DNA of 64,000 nt from Rapana venosa (lineage: Eukaryota > Mollusca > Gastropoda > Neogastropoda > Muricidae): NCBI GenBank assembly GCA_028751875.1, contig CM054141.1, forward strand, positions 73,836,445 to 73,900,444, written 5' to 3'. The notes below the pieces were generated by a model. It worked only from the letters and a program-made list of their open reading frames with translations. It had not been told where the DNA came from and searched no databases. The translations under genes and the position numbers were made by a program. This document shows positions 35,246 through 44,765 of the stretch, piece by piece; positions within the stretch are counted from its first letter, which is position 1; each line of letters opens with the position of its first letter.

Positions 35246-36016
35246 CTAAATCCATAAAATCTCCCCCTTAACAACCTAACCCCCCCCCCAAAAAAAACCC
35301 AAAAAAAACAACCCCAACAACCCTCTATCCTAGTGGTTGTTTCTTCTTGTTGTTTTTGTATGTCTATACAGAGTTCACTGTTAGTACATTATTTCCCAGC
35401 ATCACCATAATGTAGCCTGCAGAAGAGTTGACTATTTAGTGTTAAAAGACAAAGGTATGTGTATGTACCCAATATAAGTATGTGGCAGTTTGTGGATTCC
35501 AAGGACTGGCTAGAGAGTATAGTTAGCAATGTGTGTTGGAGACTACCTAAGCAGTTGGGGGGGGGGGGGGGGGAGGAGTAACTTCAAACTCTTCCTTCTA
35601 ACCACTAATGCATGCTCACCTGAACTTTACTCTCAAAGCCTCCTGCCCGTCAGACCTGCCTATGTCAGGGCCGGGCACCTCTCTGCCATCAACTGGTCAC
35701 CTTTCAGCGACGACCTCGATTCTCACCTCCACTTCAGCTGCCAACACCACCTGGACTACCTCCACCACCTTGCTCCTCCTCACAAGGTCTCTCCCTATCC
35801 CCCTGCAGCCCTTGTCAGCTGCTTTGGGGCCTCAGCTCCACGCAGCTCAATGTGAAAGAAGACGTGCCGAAAAGCAGATGAACACAACCAAATCTGCTGT
35901 GCACGTAACAGTTTTTTTTACTCTGGCAAAAAAATAATTGAACAAATTTCACAAACACTTTTTTTTTAAAACAAACAACAACAAAAAACCCAAACAAACA
36001 AACTTCTTCACAATGC
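35246..36016. other. Non-LINE insertion in CR1-like relic
   Basis: About 770 bases that split the LINE linker region. It contains C-rich and G-rich runs (35,280-35,290, 35,558-35,572) and ends in A-rich sequence. No open frame with a recognisable product. It may be a non-autonomous repeat, but no terminal repeat or target duplication could be made out by eye. Confidence 0.4.
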
Positions 36017-36451
36017 TTAAGTTTCATTCTATAATGCAAAGATTTTGTCTGCTACAAGATCCAAACATTTTTTCAATGTTACTAACGCCCTTGTTTCTAA
36101 AACCAAATGCAGCACTTTACCATCTGATATTCTGTCTGCTGATTGTCCTGAAACTTGCTCTGATTTCTTTACCAGTACAATTTCTGACTTTCTTGGCAAA
36201 CTTGATCAGAAGGATTTCAACTCTCAACCAGCAGCTGAACCCTTGTTTTCAGGAATCTCAGATCACTTCAGCCCATCTCTGAAACTTCTGTCAAGAAAAC
36301 CATTAAGTCCTATATTACTGGAACTAGTAAACTGGATCCTCTTCTCACCTCTGTCACGACAAAATGTCTAAAGTTATATTCAACTTTTTTATTTATTTAT
36401 TTTTTACTTCAGTTTACAATATTTCACTTTAAAGATCTTGTCAAGCCTCTT
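36017..36451 (+). mobile_element. CR1-like LINE relic, linker to RT start
   Basis: Reads ATRSKHFFNVTNALVSKTKC, LPSDILSADCPETCSDFF and SDFLGKLDQ, the conserved segment between endonuclease and RT of CR1-like ORF2, then KLDPLLTS and FKDLVKPLL. It stops exactly at TTAA (36,452-36,455), where the piggyBac-like element begins. Confidence 0.75.
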
Positions 36452-37882
36452 TTAACCCATAACCATTCGCATATCTTATAGAGAAACTCTCTGTAGTATT
36501 CGAAAATTCACGCAGTTTTTTTCTGAAAATAAGGTACCTCAAGTACACAGAGTGCTGACAGTTACTATTGTTTGCAGAGCAGTCATATTTGGCCAAAGTA
36601 TTCATATGATGTCATACTTTGTTCTGCATCCCCAAGATGTGTGTCCTACCTACATGTGTCGTGCTGCTGTCCCCCTTTGTCACCAAATACAGGTAACATT
36701 GCAGTGACATCATGCTGTTAGTCTACAACTACCCTCTAACATGCGCAATATCCGTATGTGATTTAAAATTTAAAAAAGTGTGGTCCTGCCTGAATGTGTC
36801 CTCCATCACATCCACCGTCATGGTAATCCACTCGAACATTCACAATTGTCACAAAATTACTGTCACCAAGTATACATTTTCTGAGTGGAAAGTATTCAAA
36901 CATATTGAAAACAATGTTGACTAATGCGCATATATAGGTTATTTACAAATATATGCTCACGCCTACTATTTACAAGACACCAGTGTGTCCTTCACCAATA
37001 GCCAGTTACATGGCTGTCACAATGCAGGTGTCACAGCCCAGTGTCATGTCCAGGTGTGTTGGCGTGTTTCTCAGGTGAAAATACTGATTAATTTTGAGAA
37101 ATCTGGTTTTCGTCATAGTAGTATGATCCGTGACTCAGAAAATCTCAAATCAGTTAGACCAGTAGAGATGAATCCTTAGCAAATGCTTGATCCCCATCAT
37201 GATCAAAATGACAGGTAAGCCCTAATTTCCTCAGGTGTTGTTTCTGTCCATAATGGATCTATGACTAAGCTTTCACGGTGATCTTTTGCCTAGCATAATT
37301 GTTAGTTTCATCCACTGCAGTTTGAAAAAAATTGTTGGGGCACAAACAAAACAAAGTAATCTAAGGGCTTGGCATTCAGTGGGAGAGTTGTGCCGGCCCA
37401 GTCGGCAGCGTGAAGTCTTGCACTGTGCAAGGCACTTGTGCGCTGCGCCATGTCGTCTGCTATGAAGCCAACGGAATGTTATCCTCAGCACCACTTTCCG
37501 ACTCACTACCTTCTCCTATTTCATCTCCTTCTTCTACATCTACTTCAACATTGTCTTCTCTTTCAAACTGTTCCACTTAGCCAAAATAGCATCAATTTCC
37601 ACATCAATATATTCCTCCAAAATCGTATCCTTCATCTTTGCTGCCATTTTTAGCTACAAGAAAGCATGGGAAAGACAAAGCCAGTCACTGGCCAATTTCT
37701 TGTCAACGGGAGGCTGTGTAGCAGTGAATTTGGTGCCTATTCCTTCCTTAGTTTATGCTGACCTCAGTGGAATGTTCATTCATAGGTGTGCTGTACTAGG
37801 AAGAGCTTAGTGCATGAGAGAAATTCCTACAAGGCTGAAATGAATCCAGCGGCTGCGGCAGGTAAAAATGGAAGAGGGTTAA
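36452..37882 (-). mobile_element. piggyBac-like element (left arm), non-autonomous
   Basis: Bounded by TTAA at both ends (36,452-36,455 and 37,879-37,882). Just inside, both ends start CCC and share the pattern CCCnnnnCCATT in inverted orientation. On the minus strand it carries the N-terminal part of a piggyBac transposase (see 54,556-54,987 for the better copy). At 1.43 kb it is too short for a full transposase. Outside the element the flanking LINE frame continues, so TTAA is the target-site duplication, which is the hallmark of this superfamily. Confidence 0.8.
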
Positions 37883-38510
37883 AGAATCCTTCACTTGATC
37901 CAAATGTTCTCAAGAATTACTAGTCAGTCTCCAATCTTCCTTTTCTAAGGCAACTAAAGAGATACTTAAAACATCTTACAGCAAACACCCTTCCCTACCC
38001 TGATCAGACAGCCTGTCGATCTGACAACAGCAATGAAGCCGCTCTGTTAAAAATTGTAAATGATTTACTTACATCACTTGATGATAGTGTCATCATCCTT
38101 CTCTCTCTCTTAGATCTGCCTGCAGCCTTTGACACTACTGACCATTGTTTTCTGCTTTGTTGTCTTCAAAATTCTTATGATATCTTTGGTTTCGCATTGT
38201 CTTTGTTGTAGTCTTACCTTTCTGACCACAACACAGACGTTATCTGTAAATGCTTCGTCTTCGTCAGCTTTAGTTCTAAGATATAGTGATCCCCAGGGTT
38301 CTGCCTTGGGCCCAGTCACTTATATTCTCTATACCCAGCCTCTTTCACACATTGTCCTTCAGCACTCTGTGTCCCATCACAGTTTCTTTGATGATAATCA
38401 GCTCTTCATGTCAGGTCCTATCTCTCAAGTAAACATCATTGTTCAAACTACTAAAGCCTGAATTGCTAATGTGAAAGACTGGATGACAGGAAACAAGCTA
38501 CAATTAACCT
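37883..38510 (+). mobile_element. CR1-like LINE relic, RT domain
   Basis: Continues the LINE from 36,451: KNPSLDPNVLKNY, SVSNLPFLRQLKRYLKHL, NNSNEAALLKIVNDLL-type stretch and DLPAAFDTTDH (motif A with Asp), then broken pieces that correspond to the GVPQGSVLGP and YADD region (38,280-38,410), ending at MTGNKLQLTL. Frameshifts and stops throughout. The rest of the RT is absent, so the 3' end is lost. Confidence 0.7.
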
Positions 38511-38868
38511 TAGTAGCGCAGTTCCCAGAACATTTTGGGAAGACCTTTCAAAGCCACAAGGCAGATCCCGGGATGATGTAGTTGATCGTAACTGATGGCT
38601 CATTTTTTTGCTTTCAAAAGTCACCCAATGACTGTTAAGGCCATTGCAGGGCTGCAGAAAGGGTTGAAGGTCATTCAGCACACATAAGCAGCAAGGATTT
38701 TGATTGGTTTAAAAGATTTTTTTTTTCCAGACCAGTCATGATCACCTTCAAGAAAAATGGTGGCCACTGTTTGCGCCAGAACTTCTTGAAGTATTTCACA
38801 AGCTTTTTGACAAAATTGACAGGAGTTTTAGAGGCTGAATTTGGTTGAATTAAACAGAGACGATGAGG
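38511..38868. other. Non-coding sequence, left arm
   Basis: No gene recognised. Mirrors 53,110-53,465. Confidence 0.5.
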
Positions 38869-38883
38869 TAAGGATTGTGCATA

Positions 38884-39167
38884 GTATGTTCTTTCGAGCC
38901 AGAAGGCCCATAGAGCCGGAGCTTATCCCGGTTTCTGTAGCGTTAAGCGAACTGATGGTTTTTTCACCACCCCTGTGACAGGACGCTAGTCTGTCGCCAG
39001 ATACTTCCCCCAGCAGAGCTGGTACCCACTTGTACACCTGGGTGGAGTGAGGAAAATAGGAGTAAAGTGTCTTTCCCAAGGACACAACACCGAGCCGAGC
39101 GGGGATCGAACCCGCGACCTCTGGATCACGAGTTGACCGCCTAAACCACTCGACCACGGTGCCTCCT
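38884..39167 (-). mobile_element. tRNA-derived SINE with 15-bp target duplication
   Basis: The minus strand begins with a tRNA-like head: A box matching TRGYNNARNNG at 39,146-39,156 and B box GGTTCGATCCC at 39,102-39,112. A body follows with cttgggaaagacactttac and cactccacccaggtgtac, as in metazoan tRNA SINEs with a conserved central part. It is flanked by identical 15-bp repeats taaggattgtgcata (38,869-38,883 and 39,168-39,182), so this is a retrotransposed insertion and not a functional tRNA gene. Total about 284 bp, apparently complete. Confidence 0.85.
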
Positions 39168-39182
39168 TAAGGATTGTGCATA

Positions 39183-39800
39183 CACTTTTTAAATTGGTAA
39201 AAATTGATCATGATCTGATTGAATCAAGCGGCGCTAGTCTTGTTGGGATGGACTTCTTCGCTACTCCATGATTTTGAAGTCAGTTTATTTTACTTTATTT
39301 TGACTCAATGAGGCTTTGAAATAACTTGTTGTTCAGTCAAATCGATATGTTGTTGAGTACCTTGCATCACACGAAATCAAGCAATCATATTTTTGTCATA
39401 GAAAGTCACCACTTTGCATGGAATGAGTGTTCACTGCCATGATGATCATGATGGCATTGATCATTTTGCTGGACTTTTCCGAGCATTTGACATCAGATAA
39501 AGCGACAAAAACTCCTCACTTTTTCAAAACTAGTGTCAAGAGATAGTGTTTACCTAATCATGACATTTTTGCAAAGCAACAACATTGCTTTTTGTATTAA
39601 AATCAATCCAGGGCCCTGATGGTACGAAGTGATTGGTAGTGCACACACGTTTTAAATTTTTTTATTTTTCATAGTCTTAAACACTACATGCTGCTATAAA
39701 ATTACATCATACAAAAGCTTGTTATCTAAGCTTTCCAGTGATTTATATAGCTTTACACACTTAGTTCAGTAGTACATATTAACATCAAGGGTTGTCTCCC
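39183..39800. other. Spacer between inverted arms: non-coding
   Basis: No gene, repeat family or microsatellite recognised. First sequence beyond the left arm that has no mirror on the right, as the right arm ends in the gap. Confidence 0.5.
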
Positions 39801-39950
39801 CGTGGGAAGACAACATCAGAGTGGACTGGCCTTGAATGGAATGATTTGATATAAACAGCAGAGGACCACAGGGAGTGGAGGAAGCTGGTTGCAAAATCTT
39901 CACTGGTGCCCCCTCAGTCCCCAGGACTATGATTGGGCGGGCAGGGATAG
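39801..39950 (+). mobile_element. LINE ORF2 C-terminal fragment
   Basis: One frame reads a stretch ending HREWRKLVAKSS and then PQSPRTMIGRAG, the basic end of a LINE ORF2 of the sort that normally reads 'DR.EWR.LV..SS'. Only about 35 codons survive. Confidence 0.5.
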
Positions 39951-40026
39951 ATATGACACCAAGGGTTGTTTAATCCCACCCTGCTTCAAAACAACACTGG
40001 CCAATGTTTTTTTCGTTTTTTTAATT

Positions 40027-40868
40027 TGTTTTTTGCTGCCTCATCTTCTGTGACGTCCCCTGTCCTACTGTTCCCATGCCGCTCATTCCAATCTCCCCGC
40101 CACAGCCATATCCAGATTTGTTATGTCTCACCCTCAGGGTCGGAAGTCCACAGGGAGCCCATCACTATCAGGCTGTGGTAGGGCCACCAGCCAGAGGGGC
40201 CCTGCACTGCTGCTGGGTCACTTTGGTGGTGTTCAGTGGTGCCTGTTCTGAGCTAAAAACGCAGGACACCCTACTAAGCCCCTACTAACGACAGTATTAG
40301 CTCAGTCGTGGAGCCAGATGGTGAGTTGCCACTCGAGGTGGCAACCACCACAACGTCCCTCCAACGACCGTCCCCCGCGAACCCCCAACCCCAAAGGCTT
40401 TGACACAAACTCACCACAGGCACAGAAGTGTATGGGGAAACTGAATCTGAGGTCACCATGAGACCAGAGCAACTGGGACCACCGAATCAGAGGCAATTTT
40501 TTTAATTGCATAAAGAACAATGACAATGAGGATGACGTAATTTGCTGCTGTGGAAGTGCATATGCTTTGAGACTACTTGACAGGGCTGTACTCTACGCTT
40601 ACTATCATAATATATCCCCGGGATCAACCGGGCCCGAGAGATACAGACCCTGCAGTGTTGGTCAGGTAATTTGAGCAACACTCTCAAACTCGCATCAGTT
40701 AAGTGGATGAAGCTCGACTGTGTGGTCCCAGTCTTCCCACTGAGCCCACAGCACACTCACTCTGGGTAGGAGCCGGCCGGAGTCCGAAAAATCCCTATGA
40801 CTCTTATGGGATTCAAACCCACGACCTTTCAACCTGTAACCCAAAGCACTAACCACTGCGCCATGGCA
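40027..40868 (-). repeat. Dispersed repeat with tRNA-like head, ~840 bp
   Basis: 40,027-40,613 aligns with 34,118-34,695 and its right-arm mirror. The minus-strand 5' side (40,868-40,614) has a tRNA-like head: A box TGGCGCAGTGG (40,853-40,863) and B box-like GGTTTGAATCC (40,809-40,819). If the two parts form one element, it would be a long tRNA-headed non-autonomous retroelement. Alternatively a ~250-bp SINE inserted beside an older repeat. No target duplication was found by eye. Confidence 0.55.
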
Positions 40869-41089
40869 GCTGGTTAACACTAGCCAATGTTGATTCAGCC
40901 AGCAGCACTGAGCCCACAGCTGTAAATTCAGCGCTGCCAGGGTTAAAGGGGGTTAAAACTGAAATGTTGGTCATCCACAAAAGAAATTTCTTAACTCTGA
41001 TTCACTTCTATCTTTCATAGTTTTGAATATGATGATATAACTCTTTCCAAAAATTGTACAACATCAGGAGTTTACACTGAAATACTCTT
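40869..41089. other. Non-coding sequence
   Basis: AT-rich, no gene or repeat recognised. Confidence 0.5.
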
Positions 41090-41580
41090 AGCTTTCAGCA
41101 GCGCATCTCAAACATCTGCTGTCTTTGCAATCTTGAACTGCACAGAATAAGCTCCATCCAACACCTTTTCTCAGTTGAAGCCACTGAAACCTTTGTCTGT
41201 GTTTTCATTCTTTCTTGACTTGACCACCAGTTGCCCTGTTGTCTGGATCTCTTAAGTAACTTGTTGGCAGAATTCAGAAAGTACATAACCAATTTACTTG
41301 TCTTGCTCTTCCAGATTCCATCATTTTTATTCATTGCTTGTGACATGCACTGGCTCCTTCCTGTAGAGAAATGGAACCCTGATCCTTCATACCTTTCCAG
41401 CATCCTTCAATTCTAGGTCCCATCTTGTAATCTTTGCACCAGGGTGCACAATCTTTCTCTTTTCAGACTCCTTCTTGCTGGAACTCTCTCCCTTACTCTC
41501 TCAGGCAAAGCACAACTTTTCAACCTTTCAAGCCTAGCCTGAAAACATCTCTTTCAATCCTGAAATCTATGTAAAGTGAT
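41090..41580 (+). mobile_element. CR1-like LINE, degraded 3' end
   Basis: One frame near 41,450-41,560 reads QSFSFQTPSCWNSLPYSL followed by a FKPSLKTSL-like stretch. This is the usual end of CR1-like ORF2 (SFSF..P..WNSLP.S+R ... FK..LKT.L). It leads directly into the GT microsatellite. Upstream codons are too damaged to read. Confidence 0.5.
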
Positions 41581-41760
41581 GTGTGTGTGTGTGTTTATGT
41601 GTGTGTGTATGTATGTGAGAGAGAGAGAGAGTGTGTGTGTTCGTGTGTGTGTGTGAGGGGGGAGAGAGCGTGTGTGAGTGTGTGTGTGTGTGTGTGTGTT
41701 TTGTGGGGGTGTGGTGTGTTTGTGTGTGTGTGTGTGTGTGAGTGTGTGTGGGGTGTTTTT
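41581..41760. repeat. (GT)n/(GA)n microsatellite
   Basis: GT dinucleotides with GAGA and GGGG interruptions. Frames on both strands are open only because of the dinucleotide composition. Confidence 0.9.
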
Positions 41761-41989
41761 TGTTCTTGTGCTTGCATGTGCCCTTAAGTGCACAGGAGGT
41801 GATGCATGTGGAGAGTGTGATGCTTTTACACAGGAGGCTGTAAATGATGCGCAAGTGTTTTTGTTCAGTAATTGTGTGATGGTGTGTGCATCATGTTTGT
41901 AAGCACTAGAGCTTTCATAAGATATATTATGCGAACAAAACATCCTTACTTATAATAAACCCTTATTGGAGACTAACAGAGGACATTAA

Positions 41990-42380
41990 CAGCAGACCTA
42001 TACAGCTATAGTGCAGAATTCAAGCAGTGCAAATGTGATGCTGAAGGAAAATTTATGGCATATCCTTCCTAGACCAAGTGACAAATAAGGATGTGTGGAA
42101 CATATCAGACAGACTGCTATGAAGACCTCTTTACAAAGGTCATGAAGAGACTGAAATGGTATGGTCATGTAACAAGATTGGGCAGCCTTGCAAAGATATC
42201 TTGCATGGCACAGTGCTGGGAGGTAAACAAAAAGGAAGACAGAAAAAGAAACAAGTACAAAACATCCCTGAATGGAGTCCAAGAAAGCTTTGCTGAAACC
42301 AGGCACTGGCACACAACCACAAAAAGAGAAAGCTGGTGTCCTTGTCAGTACAGAACCCCACGACCGCTCTCAATCAGTTA
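41990..42380 (+). mobile_element. RTE-like LINE, C-terminal fragment
   Basis: Contains VMKRLKWYGHVTRLGSLAK, parallel to KKRKLRWYGHITRSEGLAK of the element at 3,909-7,440, preceded by YEDLF (YEDLL there), and followed by a lysine-rich stretch and SFAETRHWH, parallel to NITQALAHD. It is clearly diverged from the other copies, so it is an older, independent insertion. Confidence 0.7.
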
Positions 42381-42755
42381 AGGGGCTAGTTTAGTGAAGC
42401 ACAGTAAAACAGAAATGGTGACCAAGTCAGACATGAAGCACTCGACCTATCAGAGACAGTGGCAGAAAAACTGCTTGGCAAGTCCTGCAGCAAATGAAGC
42501 GCACGGTGGCTGTGATGGTGGCCCCTTGTGCAGCACAGGTGGCGCTGTCTTGTACACTTCTCAGCCCCGGAGGGCACGTGCACTGCTCCGTCCATTCCTT
42601 TTGGCTCAGGTCACAAAAACCGTGAGAATCCCACGAAGGTGCAGCCTAGAACCAACACTGAGCATACATCACTGGGATATTTCACTCTACTAAAGGGATT
42701 GATTATACTTATTATTATTAGGTAGGCCAGGTTTTCTGCATTATTTTAAGACAAA
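42381..42755. other. Non-coding sequence downstream of the host exon
   Basis: Would hold the 3' untranslated region of the minus-strand gene if 42,756 is its natural end. ATT-rich sequence at 42,700-42,725 gives AATAATAATAAG on the minus strand, but no exact AATAAA is seen close to the stop. Confidence 0.4.
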
Positions 42756-44764
42756 TTATTTTGAGTGGGCTGTGTTTTCTGTGTCAGGGACGACAGGCTG
42801 AGGGGAGTGGGCTGTGTTTTCTGTGTCAGGGATGACAGGCTGCGCTGTGTTTTCTGCTCTCAAGACGACAGGCTGCGCTGTGTTTTCTGCTCTCAAGACG
42901 ACAGGCTGCGCTGTGTTTTCTGCTCTCAAGACGACAGGCTGCGCTGTGTTTTCTGCTCTCAAGACGACAGGCTGTCTCTGAGCCAGACAGAGTGTGAGGA
43001 GCTGCTGCAGCTGAGGAAGGGTGAGGATGGGGGTGTTGTCCTGCGCCACCGACACCACCATGGAGGGGTTGACTACAAACACCTGGCCCATGGTCGCTGA
43101 GGGAGCATCCACACCCACACCTGCTTCCACACTGGTATCAACAACACCTGCACACTCACTACTACTGACACCTACACTTGCACTCACATTACCACTGATG
43201 CCTGTAGCAGTTCCAGGCTGCGCACTGACATCATCCTGGGCTGGGGAAGAAGAGGAGGTGGATGCCATGCTGGGGACAGAGGTATGTGATGGGAAAGCGG
43301 GGGACACTGGCCCCCCACACTGCCTCCTGTCTGCAGCAACAGGAACAGCAGCAGCAGCTGCAGCTACATTATTGTGCAGGACATCAAAGGGCTGCTGCTG
43401 TTCCTTGCTGCAGGAGTCTGCAAGCAACATGGACACTGGAGATGTTGGCACATAGTCCGTGCACACTGTAGTACCTGGAGCACCCTTCATGCCAAACTCA
43501 GTCACACAGTCCAGTTCCGTGTCTGTCACACAGTCCAGTTCTACTTTCACAGAGGTCACAGAATGAACGTCCGTCACTTCCCATTTCCCCTCCTCCTTCT
43601 TTGCTGGTGACAGACGTTCCATCTTCACTGAAGTCAAACTGCAAATGGGAGATTCCGATTTTATGCCAGAGGCCACAGATTCTGGTCCCTGTGCACTGTG
43701 TTCTGTGCAAAAAGCAGGCTTCATTGAGGCATGTGCAGCAGGCAGGGAACTGTTGCCAGCAGGCAGGGAAGTGTTGCCGGCAGGCAGGGAAGTGTTGCCA
43801 GCAGGCAGGGAAGTGTTGCCAGCAGGCAGGGAAGTGTTGCCAGCAGGCAGGGAAGTGCTCACAATGGAGGTGATGGGTAATGTCAAGGAGGTGAAGATCC
43901 CTGCAGCTGTGGTGACTGTCTGACTCCGGTCTTGATACTGACTTTTCAATGCATTGCTCTCCTTATCACAACTCACTGTCCCCCTCACACCGACCTTTCT
44001 CACAGTCTCTGTCACCTTGGTGCAGTGATGAAGAATTTGGCTGTTGGACGTGTCCTTGGCCTGAATGACAGGGACAGGGGACTGTCCTTGAAAGGAGTCC
44101 AGAGAGGGTGGTGAGAGCGAGAGGGCTGGGGAGGCCCCCACAGTGGACAGAGACGGTGGTCCCAGAAGATTTTGCAGCAAGCTGAGGACAAGAGAGGAGG
44201 ACACTGAAGGTAGGGGGGAGGGCAGGGGGCCAGAGGTCAAGTCAGCCTGTCTGGCCAGGACAGTGGAATCGCAGGAACTCTGCTCTGCCAGAGTCACAGG
44301 GGCGGTTGTGCCGCAGAGGGCAGGAGAGGTCAGGGTGTCCATGCGCGCCATGTTGGCCGCTTCCAGCAAGGCCTCGAAGCCCAGCGGTTGCGAGGGCTGT
44401 CCTTCGCCCTCCCCGCTCCCTGCCACTGCCGAAACGCCCACCGTCTTCCCCAGCCCGTCCTCCCCGGTCAGCAGTCTGCCGCCCATGCTTTTCCTCCTGG
44501 CCTGCTGGCTCTTCAGCGCCGTTTTGTCTCGCCCCTTCCCTCCTCTGTCAGGAAGCACGGACCTCCGGCTGCTGACTTTGATGTTCTTTGCCGAGGAGGG
44601 GGTCCCTGTCCTCTCCACAGGCTGCTTGTGGTCTGGCAGGGAGGAGATGTCCAGGGCTTCAGCCAGGGTGGTGGGCAAGCGAGGAAGCTTAGAATTCTTC
44701 TTGGTTTTGATCAGCACAAACCCACTGCCGTGTTCTGACAGGATCTTGGTCACAGACTCCTCAC
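42756..44764 (-). CDS. Large (probably last) coding exon of an unrecognised host gene
   Basis: About 669 codons open on the minus strand in sequence of normal complexity, ending at TAA (42,756-42,758). I place the 5' edge at an acceptor: the minus strand reads ttgctgtggttttcag then GTGAGGAG, with the junction at 44,764/44,765. Upstream codons come from the minisatellite. The first base of the first codon would come from the previous exon (phase 1). The protein starts EESVTKILSEHGSGFVLIKT, then is rich in Ser, Pro, Thr, Ala and Gly and probably disordered. It holds basic patches, three psi-K-x-E motifs (IKSE, VKME, VKVE) of the SUMO-acceptor type, an alanine run, about six TSLPAGN repeats, a hydrophobic MGQVFVVNPSMVVSV segment followed by LTLPQLQQLLTLCLAQ, and C-terminal 11-residue repeats. 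A nuclear regulator is possible but this is inference. No enzyme or named domain seen. The same bases also fit a donor site (CAG/GTGAGG), so the exon edge is not certain. Confidence 0.65.
42765..42975. repeat. 33-bp coding minisatellite
   Basis: Tandem copies of a 33-bp unit (four near-identical, two diverged) at the 3' end of the host exon. The unit is a multiple of three, so it gives in-frame QPVVLRAENTA repeats and then the related QPV(I/V)PDTENTAHS. Confidence 0.9.
43735..43860. repeat. 21-bp coding minisatellite, ~6 copies
   Basis: Near-identical 21-bp copies (gcaggcagggaagtgttgcca) in the middle of the host exon, encoding TSLPAGN repeats in frame. Confidence 0.9.
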
Positions 44765-44765
44765 C

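Larger units (their letters stand above)
29190..39182 (+). repeat. Left arm of ~10-kb inverted repeat
   Basis: Base for base this corresponds to the reverse complement of 52,836-62,890. Shared in mirror order are: non-coding flank, deleted LINE, (CT)n, GT and G runs, a ~600-bp dispersed repeat, (AT)n, CR1-like LINE split by a piggyBac-like element, and a SINE. Differences are mainly small indels, and in several cases the left arm shows the neighbour-copying errors seen elsewhere. The outer edge fades near 29,190. The inner edge is not reached on the right because of the gap. Confidence 0.9.

Noticed and set aside
39091..39160. Functional tRNA gene
   Set aside because: A and B boxes belong to a SINE head with a SINE body and 15-bp target duplication. 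No acceptor-stem pairing was established. The head at 40,809-40,863 is rejected for the same reason.
29190..39182. Single giant transposon with terminal inverted repeats (Maverick- or Helitron-like) spanning the two arms
   Set aside because: The arms contain only nested LINE, SINE and piggyBac debris. The spacer has no integrase, polymerase, helicase or capsid-like gene, and the right arm edge is a gap.
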